Below the pieces are notes generated by a model. The model was not told where the DNA came from and did no database searches. It worked only from the letters and a program-made list of their open reading frames with translations. A DNA stretch of 15,022 bases from Candidatus Iainarchaeum andersonii SCGC AAA011-E11 (lineage in GTDB: Archaea > Iainarchaeota > Iainarchaeia > Iainarchaeales > Iainarchaeaceae): assembly GCA_000402355.1 (NCBI GenBank), contig AQRS01000014.1:1-15022 (forward strand). Direction: 5' to 3'. Each line of letters begins with the position of its first letter. Position 1 is the first letter of the stretch. Shown here one piece after another: positions 1 through 4,563 of this stretch. Made by a program: the position numbers and the translations under genes.

Positions 1-1
1 G

Positions 2-55
2 GCTTTCAGCCGCGCAACCCTACACAACTACTCAGCAAACTACATGAAAGGGTGA
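2..55 (+). CDS. Possible 3' end of a gene cut by the window edge
   Basis: A frame open from base 2 ends at TGA 53-55 and would encode the last 17 residues of a protein ending NYSANYMKG. The AT content rises sharply just after this stop, as expected at a gene end. A second frame (base 1 to TAA 106-108) is also open, so the choice is uncertain. Too little is present to name a product. Confidence 0.25.
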   Translation, partial: AFSRATLHNYSANYMKG

Positions 56-157
56 GTTTTGTCCCAGAGTCTAGATTTACTATTTATTTAAATGTTTGTA
101 TTTTGTAAATGCTAAATTCATTGGAATACTATTTAATAACTGTTTTCCGTGAAAAGA

Positions 158-204
158 TTAATATTATATATGGTGGGGCCAACAATATATACGTTTTCGG
201 GGGG
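158..204 (+). promoter_or_regulatory. Promoter and leader of the small membrane-protein operon
   Basis: An AT-rich TATA-like box (ATTATATA, 163-170) lies about 45 bases before the ATG at 211. A run of G (199-204) about 6 bases before that ATG could serve as a weak ribosome-binding site. A second TATA-like element (ACTATTTAATA) is at 128-138. The stretch 56-157 holds no gene that I can see. Confidence 0.4.
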
Positions 205-210
205 ACATAA

Positions 211-573
211 ATGGTCTTTGTAGAGGCCGTGCAGGCCTTATTCAGCCTAGATTTGGGATTTTTCATAGACATAGTCATGAACAACCTTCTCTGGGTTTTC
301 CTGCTTTACGCGCTCATACATTACTTCTTTGACGGCAAGCACGTTCTCCATTATTTCCTTATTTTTACAATTATAATGTTGTCGTGGATGGACCTCGAAA
401 AAATAAGCGGCCTCGCCTGGACAGCGGCTTCGTTCCTGCTCATTTACTACATCACGAAACTCGCGGTAATTGCTTGGGCCGAGAATTCTCCAGGCCTCAA
501 GAACAAGCTTGTTGTTATTTCGGAACTGCAGTTCCTGCTCTTGCTTTTCATATTCACGTTTTTCATAAAGTGA
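211..573 (+). CDS. Small membrane protein A1 (120 aa), first copy of duplicated cassette
   Basis: Unrecognised integral membrane protein with three to four hydrophobic segments (about residues 14-36, 47-60, 68-90 and 104-120). It aligns without gaps over all 120 residues to the protein at 783-1145. Shared positions include E5, A9, L13-D14, G16-F17, N24-N25, W28, F30, F39, D41, K43, M60-D61, I65, Y80, E91 and K97, about 27 identities in all. It opens a four-gene run in which each stop codon touches or overlaps the next start, so the genes are almost certainly cotranscribed and translationally coupled. The conserved polar residues (NN, D, K, MD) suggest a specific shared fold or partner. Function is unknown. 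Confidence 0.85.
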   Translation: MVFVEAVQALFSLDLGFFIDIVMNNLLWVFLLYALIHYFFDGKHVLHYFLIFTIIMLSWMDLEKISGLAWTAASFLLIYYITKLAVIAWAENSPGLKNKLVVISELQFLLLLFIFTFFIK

Positions 574-782
574 TGCTTATGGGTTTGCTCAAAAGTTTCA
601 CGCACGCACTGCTTTACGCAACCGGTTTCTTCATAGTGATAGCCATAGGTGACGCATTGATTCCCGGAAAAATTTATCCGCAGACATATTCGCTCCTCGG
701 AGTAATAATTTTCTTTATTGCCCTGATGGGTGATTACTTCTTTGCCTTTGCCCCCGCGCCCGGCGAAAAGGGGGCGCACTGA
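573..782 (+). CDS. Small membrane protein B1 (69 aa), first copy of duplicated cassette
   Basis: A 69-residue protein with two hydrophobic segments (about residues 11-31 and 40-61) and a short charged tail. The start is ATG 573-575, overlapping the previous stop by one base (TGATG); ATG 579 is an alternative two codons in. Its length is exactly that of the gene at 1145-1354, which holds the same place in the second half of the operon. Similarity to that protein is weak: a D-x-x-x-P motif, then K-I-Y, after the first membrane segment. It is probably an accessory subunit to the larger membrane protein before it. This is inferred only from coupling and cassette order. Confidence 0.75.
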   Translation: MLMGLLKSFTHALLYATGFFIVIAIGDALIPGKIYPQTYSLLGVIIFFIALMGDYFFAFAPAPGEKGAH

Positions 783-1145
783 ATGGCGCTTATTGAATTC
801 ATCAACGCTGGCCTGCACCTCGACCCTGGCTTCATACTCGAGGCCGGCCTGAACAACATTTTCTGGATATTCGGCTTCATAGCCGCGGGATATTTCTTCT
901 CGGACAAAAAAAGCTTTTTCCTTTTCGGCTTCACCTACATGGCAATCATACTCATAACCATGGACATATTCTCCATAGTGCATTTCTCCATATACACCGC
1001 AACAGGTTTAGGCTTCCTCTATCTTGCGAGAATGGTTGTGCTTACTTTCCTGGAAACCAGCAAAACAGGGAAGCACCTCGTTCCTTTTGGTTATGTTATG
1101 GTGTTCTTTTTCGCGCTCCTGATAGCAGCCTTCGGGTGGATATAA
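783..1145 (+). CDS. Small membrane protein A2 (120 aa), paralogue of A1
   Basis: Multi-pass membrane protein of exactly the same length as the product of 211-573 and colinear with it without gaps, so the two are paralogues. The ATG directly follows the TGA of the preceding gene with no spacer. Conserved features are E5, an LD-x-GF element at 13-17, NN-x-x-W-x-F at 24-30, F39, D41, K43 and MD at 60-61. At about 22% identity the duplication is old, or the copies have diverged to separate roles. They may form a hetero-oligomer. No family is recognised. Confidence 0.85.
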   Translation: MALIEFINAGLHLDPGFILEAGLNNIFWIFGFIAAGYFFSDKKSFFLFGFTYMAIILITMDIFSIVHFSIYTATGLGFLYLARMVVLTFLETSKTGKHLVPFGYVMVFFFALLIAAFGWI

Positions 1146-1354
1146 TGACTTGGTTCAGGCTTATTGTTGACTCGATTTTCTGGGCGTTCGTCCTGCAATT
1201 GTTCTACATGCTGCTGGACTCAATAAGCCCCGTGAATTTCGGGCAGAAAATATACGTGGTTGAAGGCTACATATTCTTCTACATCGCGGCATTCCTCGTA
1301 CTCCTGGTTCTCAGGATGCCAAAACTCATGCGCTGGAATTTGAACAACAAGTGA
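1145..1354 (+). CDS. Small membrane protein B2 (69 aa)
   Basis: Two-segment membrane protein (about residues 4-26 and 38-59) with a basic C-terminal tail (RMPKLMRW, then NLNNK), which would place that tail in the cytoplasm by the positive-inside rule. I use ATG 1145, which overlaps the previous TAA by one base (TAATG), rather than the ATG nine bases upstream. This gives 69 residues, matching the partner gene at 573-782 in both length and one-base overlap. It closes the operon and is followed by a strong hairpin. Function is unknown. Confidence 0.75.
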   Translation: MTWFRLIVDSIFWAFVLQLFYMLLDSISPVNFGQKIYVVEGYIFFYIAAFLVLLVLRMPKLMRWNLNNK

Positions 1355-1387
1355 ACAAGTTTTACGCTTCCCCGGAAACAAGGAAGG

Positions 1388-1414
1388 AAGCTCCCCCGCT
1401 TCGGCGGGGGGCTT
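1388..1414 (+). terminator. GC-rich hairpin with UUCG tetraloop after the membrane operon
   Basis: Bases 1393-1399 pair with 1404-1410 around a C(UUCG)G tetraloop. The stem continues with 1388-1391 against 1411-1414 past one bulged T at 1392. It begins 33 bases after the operon stop. No long U-tract follows, so it may be a processing or stability element as much as a terminator. Confidence 0.5.
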
Positions 1415-1439
1415 CTAATTTCCAAAAAATTTTGAAAAA

Positions 1440-1472
1440 TCAGCCATAGATTTTGTCGTGGTGGTCAAATAC
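1440..1472 (-). pseudogene. Possible scar of a RelE-type toxin (last ~10 codons)
   Basis: Directly after the stop of the antitoxin gene, 10 codons plus a stop read VFDHHDKIYG. RelE/ParE-family toxins often end in a strand of the form hydrophobic-GHR-x-x-x-Y; this segment has a similar shape (hydrophobic, HH, charged, IY). The toxin normally follows this antitoxin, and no other toxin-sized frame is here. I infer a deletion that removed most of the toxin. The match is short and could be chance. Confidence 0.3.
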
Positions 1473-1733
1473 TTAACGCCTATTTTGTCTTGGCCTTTCA
1501 GGTATTATTTTCCCCAAATCTTTGATTCCCTTGAAAGGAATCGCCTTTTCTTTTGCGATTCTGGAAAGTTTTTTCACGTACTCAGGCCGCAGTTCAAGTC
1601 CAAGGATTTCCTCTTCATACTCTTCTGCCATCTTGTTTATGGCTTCGCTCTTGTCCTTCAAACCGTACTTGGCCTTTACCACGTTGATTACGCGGTTCGC
1701 CCTATCCTTAAGCTTCACAATTGCAATAGGCAC
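1473..1733 (-). CDS. DUF2683-like antitoxin
   Basis: An 86-residue protein starting at GTG 1733-1731, behind a Shine-Dalgarno GGTGA (1738-1742). The N-terminus (PIAIVKLKDRANRVINVVKA, then KYGLKDKSEAINKMAEEYEE) has the pattern of a ribbon-helix-helix strand followed by helices. It resembles archaeal DUF2683 proteins, usually the antitoxin half of RelE-type pairs. The C-terminal half (LRPEYVKKL onward) would be the toxin-binding tail. The expected toxin gene downstream is absent or reduced to a few codons, making this an orphan antitoxin. Direct repeats just upstream suggest self-repression. The family assignment is from memory of sequence pattern; I am fairly sure of antitoxin type, less of the exact family. 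Confidence 0.65.
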   Translation of the reverse strand: MPIAIVKLKDRANRVINVVKAKYGLKDKSEAINKMAEEYEEEILGLELRPEYVKKLSRIAKEKAIPFKGIKDLGKIIPERPRQNRR

Positions 1734-1741
1734 AAAATCAC

Positions 1742-1772
1742 CGATATTAATACGATATTAATGCCATATAAA
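1742..1772 (-). promoter_or_regulatory. Antitoxin promoter with tandem 10-bp operator repeats
   Basis: On the - strand a TATA box reads TTTATATGG (1764-1772). Between it and the GTG start the + strand carries CGATATTAAT twice, at 1742-1751 and 1753-1762, with an 11-base period, so both face the same side of the helix. This spacing suits cooperative binding of ribbon-helix-helix dimers and would block transcription start. The repeats are seen; their operator role is inferred. Confidence 0.5.
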
Positions 1773-1797
1773 TGTTTAGTTTTTGCTAAAATTTGAG

Positions 1798-1828
1798 TGC
1801 CGGTTGGTAGAATATTTTCGCACCGGCA
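1798..1828. repeat. Short inverted repeat between antitoxin and endonuclease gene
   Basis: TGCCGGT (1798-1804) is perfectly complementary to ACCGGCA (1822-1828), with a 17-base loop. It lies in the divergent region upstream of the gene at 1874. It could be an operator or a transcript hairpin; no function is evident. Confidence 0.4.
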
Positions 1829-1846
1829 GAGTGGTCTGCAAAATAG

Positions 1847-1854
1847 TATATTAA
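1847..1854 (+). promoter_or_regulatory. TATA box of the first endonuclease gene
   Basis: TATATTAA lies 20-27 bases before the ATG at 1874, the spacing expected for an archaeal leaderless transcript. No Shine-Dalgarno is present between them. Confidence 0.45.
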
Positions 1855-1873
1855 GAAATTTTGTTATTTCGTA

Positions 1874-2755
1874 ATGACAATTTCCGGTATTTTAGCAAAT
1901 AGAATTGTTCGCTTAAGAAAGCGTGGCTTGAGTTTTAGGGAAATAAGCCGGCAGTTGCACGTGTGCAAATCTACCGTGCATAAATATTCCAAAAATGTCC
2001 CCATTTCTGGGCTACAGCAGGAACGCCTTAAGAAATTAGTGAAACATTCACAATTAAAATTTGTTAAACGGTTTGCAAAGCCGACTCAAATAAAGAAAAG
2101 CGCCTTGAATGAATCAAAAGCGAGGCTGATGGGGCATTTGTTCTTTGACGGGCGAGTGTCAAAAATCGGCGCCCGGTGCATGCTCGGTTACTATAATTCA
2201 TCTTTACTCTTAATCTGGAATTTTATTGCTCTTATGAATAAAGTTTATGGTCTCAAAAATTATACGCCTTATCAAAGACCCGGAGTTAACGTAACTAATT
2301 ACGCAATTGAATTCACCTCACAGCTGGCTTATGAAGACGCGATTTCCTTCTCTGCCACATATAGCACATCTAAAGGCATCGGAGTTCCACTCGTAATCGA
2401 AAATTCTTCTAAAGCAGTAAAAATCGCCTTCCTGAAAGCATTTTGGAACGATGAAGGAAGCATAAGTGATTATGGAAATCTGACCGGCGGCTCGAAGAGC
2501 GCGCAAATGATTGCTGATTTGGCTCAAATGCACAGATCTCTCGGAATCAACTGCTCAACGTATATCGACAAAATAACTGGTGTTTCTATCCTTCGCATAA
2601 AGAAAGAATCGTTCTACACTTTTTACCAAAAAATAGGATTTGACTATGGCACGGTTACAAAAGGGCATAATATTGGGAAGTTAAAAAAAGAAATTTTAGA
2701 AAAATACGTGCGGATGTCGGTGGGCGGATTTGAACCGTCGACCCTCGGCTTATGA
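1874..2755 (+). CDS. LAGLIDADG homing-endonuclease-like protein with N-terminal HTH
   Basis: A 293-residue protein. Residues 8-42 form a helix-turn-helix like those of resolvases (GLSFREISRQLHV, CKSTVHKYS). Two LAGLIDADG-type helices follow: RLMGHLFFDGRV (84-95, acidic D92) and FLKAFWNDEGS (186-196, acidic D193/E194), so a single chain carries both half-sites of a double-strand endonuclease. The gene appears leaderless. It is not inside an intron: it stands alone, convergent with a tRNA gene, and its last codons and TGA (2753-2755) lie within the antisense of that tRNA, so its C-terminal residues (about VGGFEPSTLGL) are tRNA sequence. Its low GC and AT-ending codons differ from neighbouring housekeeping genes, consistent with a mobile gene. 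Cleavage activity and target are unproven. Confidence 0.8.
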   Translation: MTISGILANRIVRLRKRGLSFREISRQLHVCKSTVHKYSKNVPISGLQQERLKKLVKHSQLKFVKRFAKPTQIKKSALNESKARLMGHLFFDGRVSKIGARCMLGYYNSSLLLIWNFIALMNKVYGLKNYTPYQRPGVNVTNYAIEFTSQLAYEDAISFSATYSTSKGIGVPLVIENSSKAVKIAFLKAFWNDEGSISDYGNLTGGSKSAQMIADLAQMHRSLGINCSTYIDKITGVSILRIKKESFYTFYQKIGFDYGTVTKGHNIGKLKKEILEKYVRMSVGGFEPSTLGL

Positions 2756-2789
2756 AACCGATGCTCTAACCAGGCTGAGCTACACCGAC
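2715..2789 (-). tRNA. tRNA with CAT anticodon (elongator Met, or Ile2)
   Basis: Complete cloverleaf: acceptor GTCGGTG/CACCGAC (2783-2789 with 2716-2722), D-stem GCTC/GAGC, anticodon stem TCGGT/GCCGA with loop TTCATAA (anticodon CAT) and T-loop TTCAAAT. The discriminator is A (2715); CCA is not encoded. There is no intron. It lacks the GGG/CCC anticodon-stem pairs of initiator tRNA, so it is elongator Met or a CAT tRNA-Ile whose C34 would be modified. The T-stem (GACGG/CCGCC) has an A50-C64 mismatch, with C64 (base 2724) inside the part overlapped by the convergent endonuclease gene. A TATA-like CTTTTAAAG lies upstream near 2837-2845. Confidence 0.9.
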
Positions 2790-2849
2790 TAAAATAAGTT
2801 CTGGATTTGTCTAAGATTTTTTGGCTGTGAAAGGCTTTAAAAGAATTGG

Positions 2850-3527
2850 TTACTGCTTGAACTCGGTCCTGCTCAAAAGCCGCAGCTTTGCGCCGCGCAG
2901 AACCACCTTATCCGCGTAGCCCAAAAACAAGCCTGTTTCAAGGACGCCTGGAATGTTCTTGGTTTCGAATTCCAAATCATCATAACTGAAAATGCCGTCA
3001 ACGTCCACATCAATCACGTAATTGCCAGTTTCGGTCTTGAACGGAATCCCGTTCATTTCCCTGCGCCGCGCCTTTCCCCACACATCCAGCTGATTGAGTG
3101 TCCTTTTCCAGCCGAAGGTCGCGATTTCAAAAGGGATTGTGCCGCGCAGCTTCTCAACCAAAGCGCTTTCATCCGCAACAACAATCAGTGTTCCGGCGCT
3201 CTGGCAAATCATTTTGTCGCGCACAAACGAGTGGCTATTGCGCTTGATGAAATTGTAATTATTGTCAATCTGGTCAACGAACTCTATTGCAACGTCAATC
3301 TCCTTGTCATTAATATCAGCGATCGGCAATCCAAGGGAAGATGCAACCATCGCGCTCCGCATTGAAGTCGGCACGAACTCAATCGAGTTTATGGGCACGT
3401 GCTCCTGCTCAAGTGCGAGCGCGAGCTTCTTGATGAATTTTTCCCCCAAATCGCCCGTGCCGATGCTTACGACATCGCCGTCCTTCACGTAGCGCGCAAT
3501 TATGCCCTCAATGTGCTTTTCATGCAT
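2850..3527 (-). CDS. rpiA: Ribose-5-phosphate isomerase A, divergent
   Basis: Interconverts ribose 5-phosphate and ribulose 5-phosphate in the cytoplasm. I place the start at ATG 3527 (225 aa) because a TATA-like GAAATACTAG (3546-3555) lies about 24 bases upstream, giving a leaderless message; an in-frame TTG lies two codons earlier. Family landmarks are visible: phosphate-binding SIGTGD (21-26), PTSMRSAMVASSLGLPI (53-69) and the active-site segment IEFVDQIDNNYNFIKR (81-96). Against the E. coli enzyme, Asp81 becomes Glu82, Asp84 is kept as Asp85, Lys94 is kept as Lys95, the GGGA loop is RNSHS, and catalytic Glu103 becomes Asp104. The changes keep charge, so activity is plausible but should be tested. 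It stands between a tRNA and an unrelated gene. Confidence 0.85.
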   Translation of the reverse strand: MHEKHIEGIIARYVKDGDVVSIGTGDLGEKFIKKLALALEQEHVPINSIEFVPTSMRSAMVASSLGLPIADINDKEIDVAIEFVDQIDNNYNFIKRNSHSFVRDKMICQSAGTLIVVADESALVEKLRGTIPFEIATFGWKRTLNQLDVWGKARRREMNGIPFKTETGNYVIDVDVDGIFSYDDLEFETKNIPGVLETGLFLGYADKVVLRGAKLRLLSRTEFKQ

Positions 3528-3576
3528 GCGCAAAAATTAGGGAAAACTAGTATTTCAATTTAACTCAACAGTTTCG

Positions 3577-3628
3577 CGCCGCAGGCCCGCGGCGGTAGGG
3601 CAACTATCTTCGCTATCGCTCGATAGTT
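3577..3628. terminator. Two hairpins at the end of the 112-aa gene
   Basis: CGCCGC (3577-3582) pairs with GCGGCG (3589-3594), and AACTATC (3602-3608) pairs with GATAGTT (3622-3628). The second hairpin overlaps the stop codon of the - strand gene at 3627. They may end or protect that transcript; no U-tract follows. Confidence 0.35.
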
Positions 3629-3965
3629 ACTCGTTCAGCACTATTTTCTGGACTTTCATCGCCTGCATGTCGGAATTCATTTCCGCGCCAAGCCTGTCCG
3701 CGCCCTTTATGACGCCGAAAACCTCGACATTCTTTCCCACAAGCCTCTTCAGCGCTTTGTAGGAAAGCTTAGGATTAATGTCCGGCTTGTTGTCCGAAGA
3801 CTTGATGTTGTTCAAAAGGAGTTTCCCCAAAAAAGGCTTCAGTATGAAATAGCACCACTCGTCGCGCATTTCTTTGGCGACCTCGGTGAATTGTATCGTG
3901 CCGCGCCTGGCATTCACAGGCCCTTCCTTGAAATTCGGATCCTCGAAAACAACTTCGCTTTTCAT
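3627..3965 (-). CDS. Hypothetical protein, 112 aa
   Basis: No family recognised. The start is ATG 3965, which has a Shine-Dalgarno-like AGGGG (3972-3976) at good spacing; a TTG one codon earlier is too close to it. The protein has no membrane segment or signal peptide. Residues 20-45 alternate hydrophobic and charged residues. The C-terminal 40 residues (GKNVEVFGVIKGADR, then MQAMKVQKIVL) look like beta strands of an OB-fold-like nucleic-acid-binding domain, which is only a shape impression. Codon use resembles the housekeeping genes here, so it is likely a real vertically inherited gene. A TATA-like element (TTTTTTAAGC, near 3995-4008) lies upstream. Confidence 0.7.
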   Translation of the reverse strand: MKSEVVFEDPNFKEGPVNARRGTIQFTEVAKEMRDEWCYFILKPFLGKLLLNNIKSSDNKPDINPKLSYKALKRLVGKNVEVFGVIKGADRLGAEMNSDMQAMKVQKIVLNE

Positions 3966-4053
3966 CAAAATCCCCTAAAACAGTATTATTTCAACCGCTT
4001 AAAAAACATGCGCCTGGGCCTTATGTAGAAAAATGGTTTTTATAGGTTTAAAA

Positions 4054-4201
4054 CCGCAGAAAACTGTGCGGAATCGAGCTTCGGCAGAGCAACTCTCCTG
4101 CGAAGCAGGGGAACCCGCACCCAACCGACGAATCGAACAGCAAGAGAAATATTTATGCCCCGTTGCAAACGGGGCGACGTATGCTCCCTTCCGAGGAGCA
4201 T
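4054..4201. other. Gene-free stretch of short GC-rich hairpins downstream of tRNA-Ser
   Basis: No convincing gene lies between 3966 and 4208; long frames across it run straight through the tRNA and look spurious. Hairpins are visible at 4054-4071 (CCGCA/TGCGG), 4097-4109 (CCTGC/GCAGG), 4157-4175 (GCCCCGTT/AACGGGGC, loop GCA) and 4181-4201 (ATGCTCC/GGAGCAT). The 4157-4175 hairpin is followed on the - strand by AU-rich bases (ATAAATATTT), which fits a terminator or 3' processing element for the tRNA-Ser transcript. Confidence 0.45.
4097..4125. repeat. GC-rich 29-base repeat, copy 1
   Basis: CCTGCGAAGCAGGG, six variable bases, then GCACCCAAC. The same arrangement and spacing recur at 8942-8970. 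Both copies lie on the 3' side of a - strand tRNA gene (tRNA-Ser here, tRNA-His there). The first 13 bases fold as a hairpin with a GAA loop. Confidence 0.55.
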
Positions 4202-4254
4202 GCTCGGACGCGGAGAAGGGGATTCGAACCCCCGCTCCCTTTCGGGAACACGCT

Positions 4255-4344
4255 CGCAAGGCAAACAAATTCGGCCAAAAAGATTCTCTTTCTTTTTGTC
4301 CAAACTTTTTCCTTTCTCTTTCAAAGAGAAAGAAAAAGTTTGCG
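4255..4344 (-). other. Intron of tRNA-Ser containing a palindromic repeat
   Basis: The splice structure fits a bulge-helix-bulge: 5' bulge A-A/C, 3' bulge C-G/A, and an intron helix GCAAAC (4338-4343) with GTTTGC (4261-4266). The four-pair middle helix (CTGG with CTTG) has one T-T mismatch, so it is relaxed. Inside are two hairpins: 4302-4321 with 4323-4341 (19 pairs, one bulge), a copy of the pyrimidine/purine palindrome, and 4276-4283 with 4291-4298. The inner ends of the first compete with the splice helix. Runs of five T in the transcript could also cause early termination. Confidence 0.75.
4302..4341. repeat. Pyrimidine/purine palindromic repeat, copy 1
   Basis: The arm AAACTTTTTCC then TTTCTCTTT is complementary to AAAGAGAAAG then AAAAAGTTT. 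It lies inside the tRNA-Ser intron. One arm is all T and C but for its flank, the other all A and G. The arm sequence matches the copies at 4385-4425 and 11926-11954. Confidence 0.65.
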
Positions 4345-4384
4345 TTCCAGGCGTGCGCATTGGACCGCTCTGCCATCTCCGCAA

Positions 4385-4425
4385 CAACCTTTTTCTTTTT
4401 CTTGCGAAGAAAAAGAAAAACGTTG
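4385..4425. repeat. Pyrimidine/purine palindromic repeat, copy 2
   Basis: CAACCTTTTTCTTTTTCTT (4385-4403) and its near-perfect complement (4407-4425, one mismatch) form a 19-pair hairpin with a 3-base loop, two bases upstream of the tRNA-Ser 5' end. It is followed by TTGACGAAAA, also found after copy 3 near 12008-12017. A further hairpin, AAAAAGAAGC (4429-4438) with GCTTCTTTTT (4446-4455), follows. Confidence 0.65.
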
Positions 4426-4455
4426 ACGAAAAAGAAGCAAAATTGGCTTCTTTTT

Positions 4456-4563
4456 GATAGTTTTGGGCTTGAAAAGAGTTAAAAGCTTGATTGGGTTGGG
4501 CGGGACCCCCCTAAAATGTGCTTTCGTGATTTTTTTTAATTCAAAAAATAGTTATTCTCGGAT
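4456..4563. other. Gene-free AT-rich gap with U-tracts
   Basis: No gene is seen. Reading the - strand away from the metalloprotease stop, T-runs occur at about 4544-4549 and 4530-4538, which could end its transcript. A TATA-like CTTTTAAC (4476-4486, - strand) may be the tRNA-Ser promoter. A short G/C run (4498-4510) has no clear partner. Confidence 0.35.

Larger units (their letters stand above)
4209..4382 (-). tRNA. tRNA-Ser(GGA) with a 90-base intron
   Basis: A type II tRNA: acceptor GCGGAGA/TCTCCGC (4376-4382 with 4210-4216), three-pair D-stem, anticodon stem CACGC/GCGTG with CTGGAA before the intron (anticodon GGA), long variable arm TCCC-GAAA-GGGA, T-arm GGGGG-TTCGAAT-CCCCT. Discriminator G (4209) is correct for serine; CCA is not encoded. 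The exons (4345-4382 and 4210-4254) join at the canonical 37/38 position into an 83-base tRNA. The upstream region is odd: a palindromic repeat separates the gene from the nearest TATA-like element (CTTTTAAC, about 4476-4486). Confidence 0.9.

Noticed and set aside
384..782. 132-residue form of the second membrane protein
   Set aside because: The extra N-terminus overlaps the first membrane gene out of frame; ATG 573 gives a coupled start and the length matching its partner.
2716..2789. Initiator tRNA-Met
   Set aside because: The anticodon stem lacks the three consecutive G-C pairs typical of initiators.
4097..4201. Possible CRISPR-like array from clustered hairpins
   Set aside because: The hairpins differ from one another, spacing is irregular, and no cas gene is present.
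4033..4482. Long open frames on both strands through the tRNA-Ser region
   Set aside because: They read through the tRNA, its intron and GC-rich hairpins; the products have the low-complexity look of translated repeats and tRNA.
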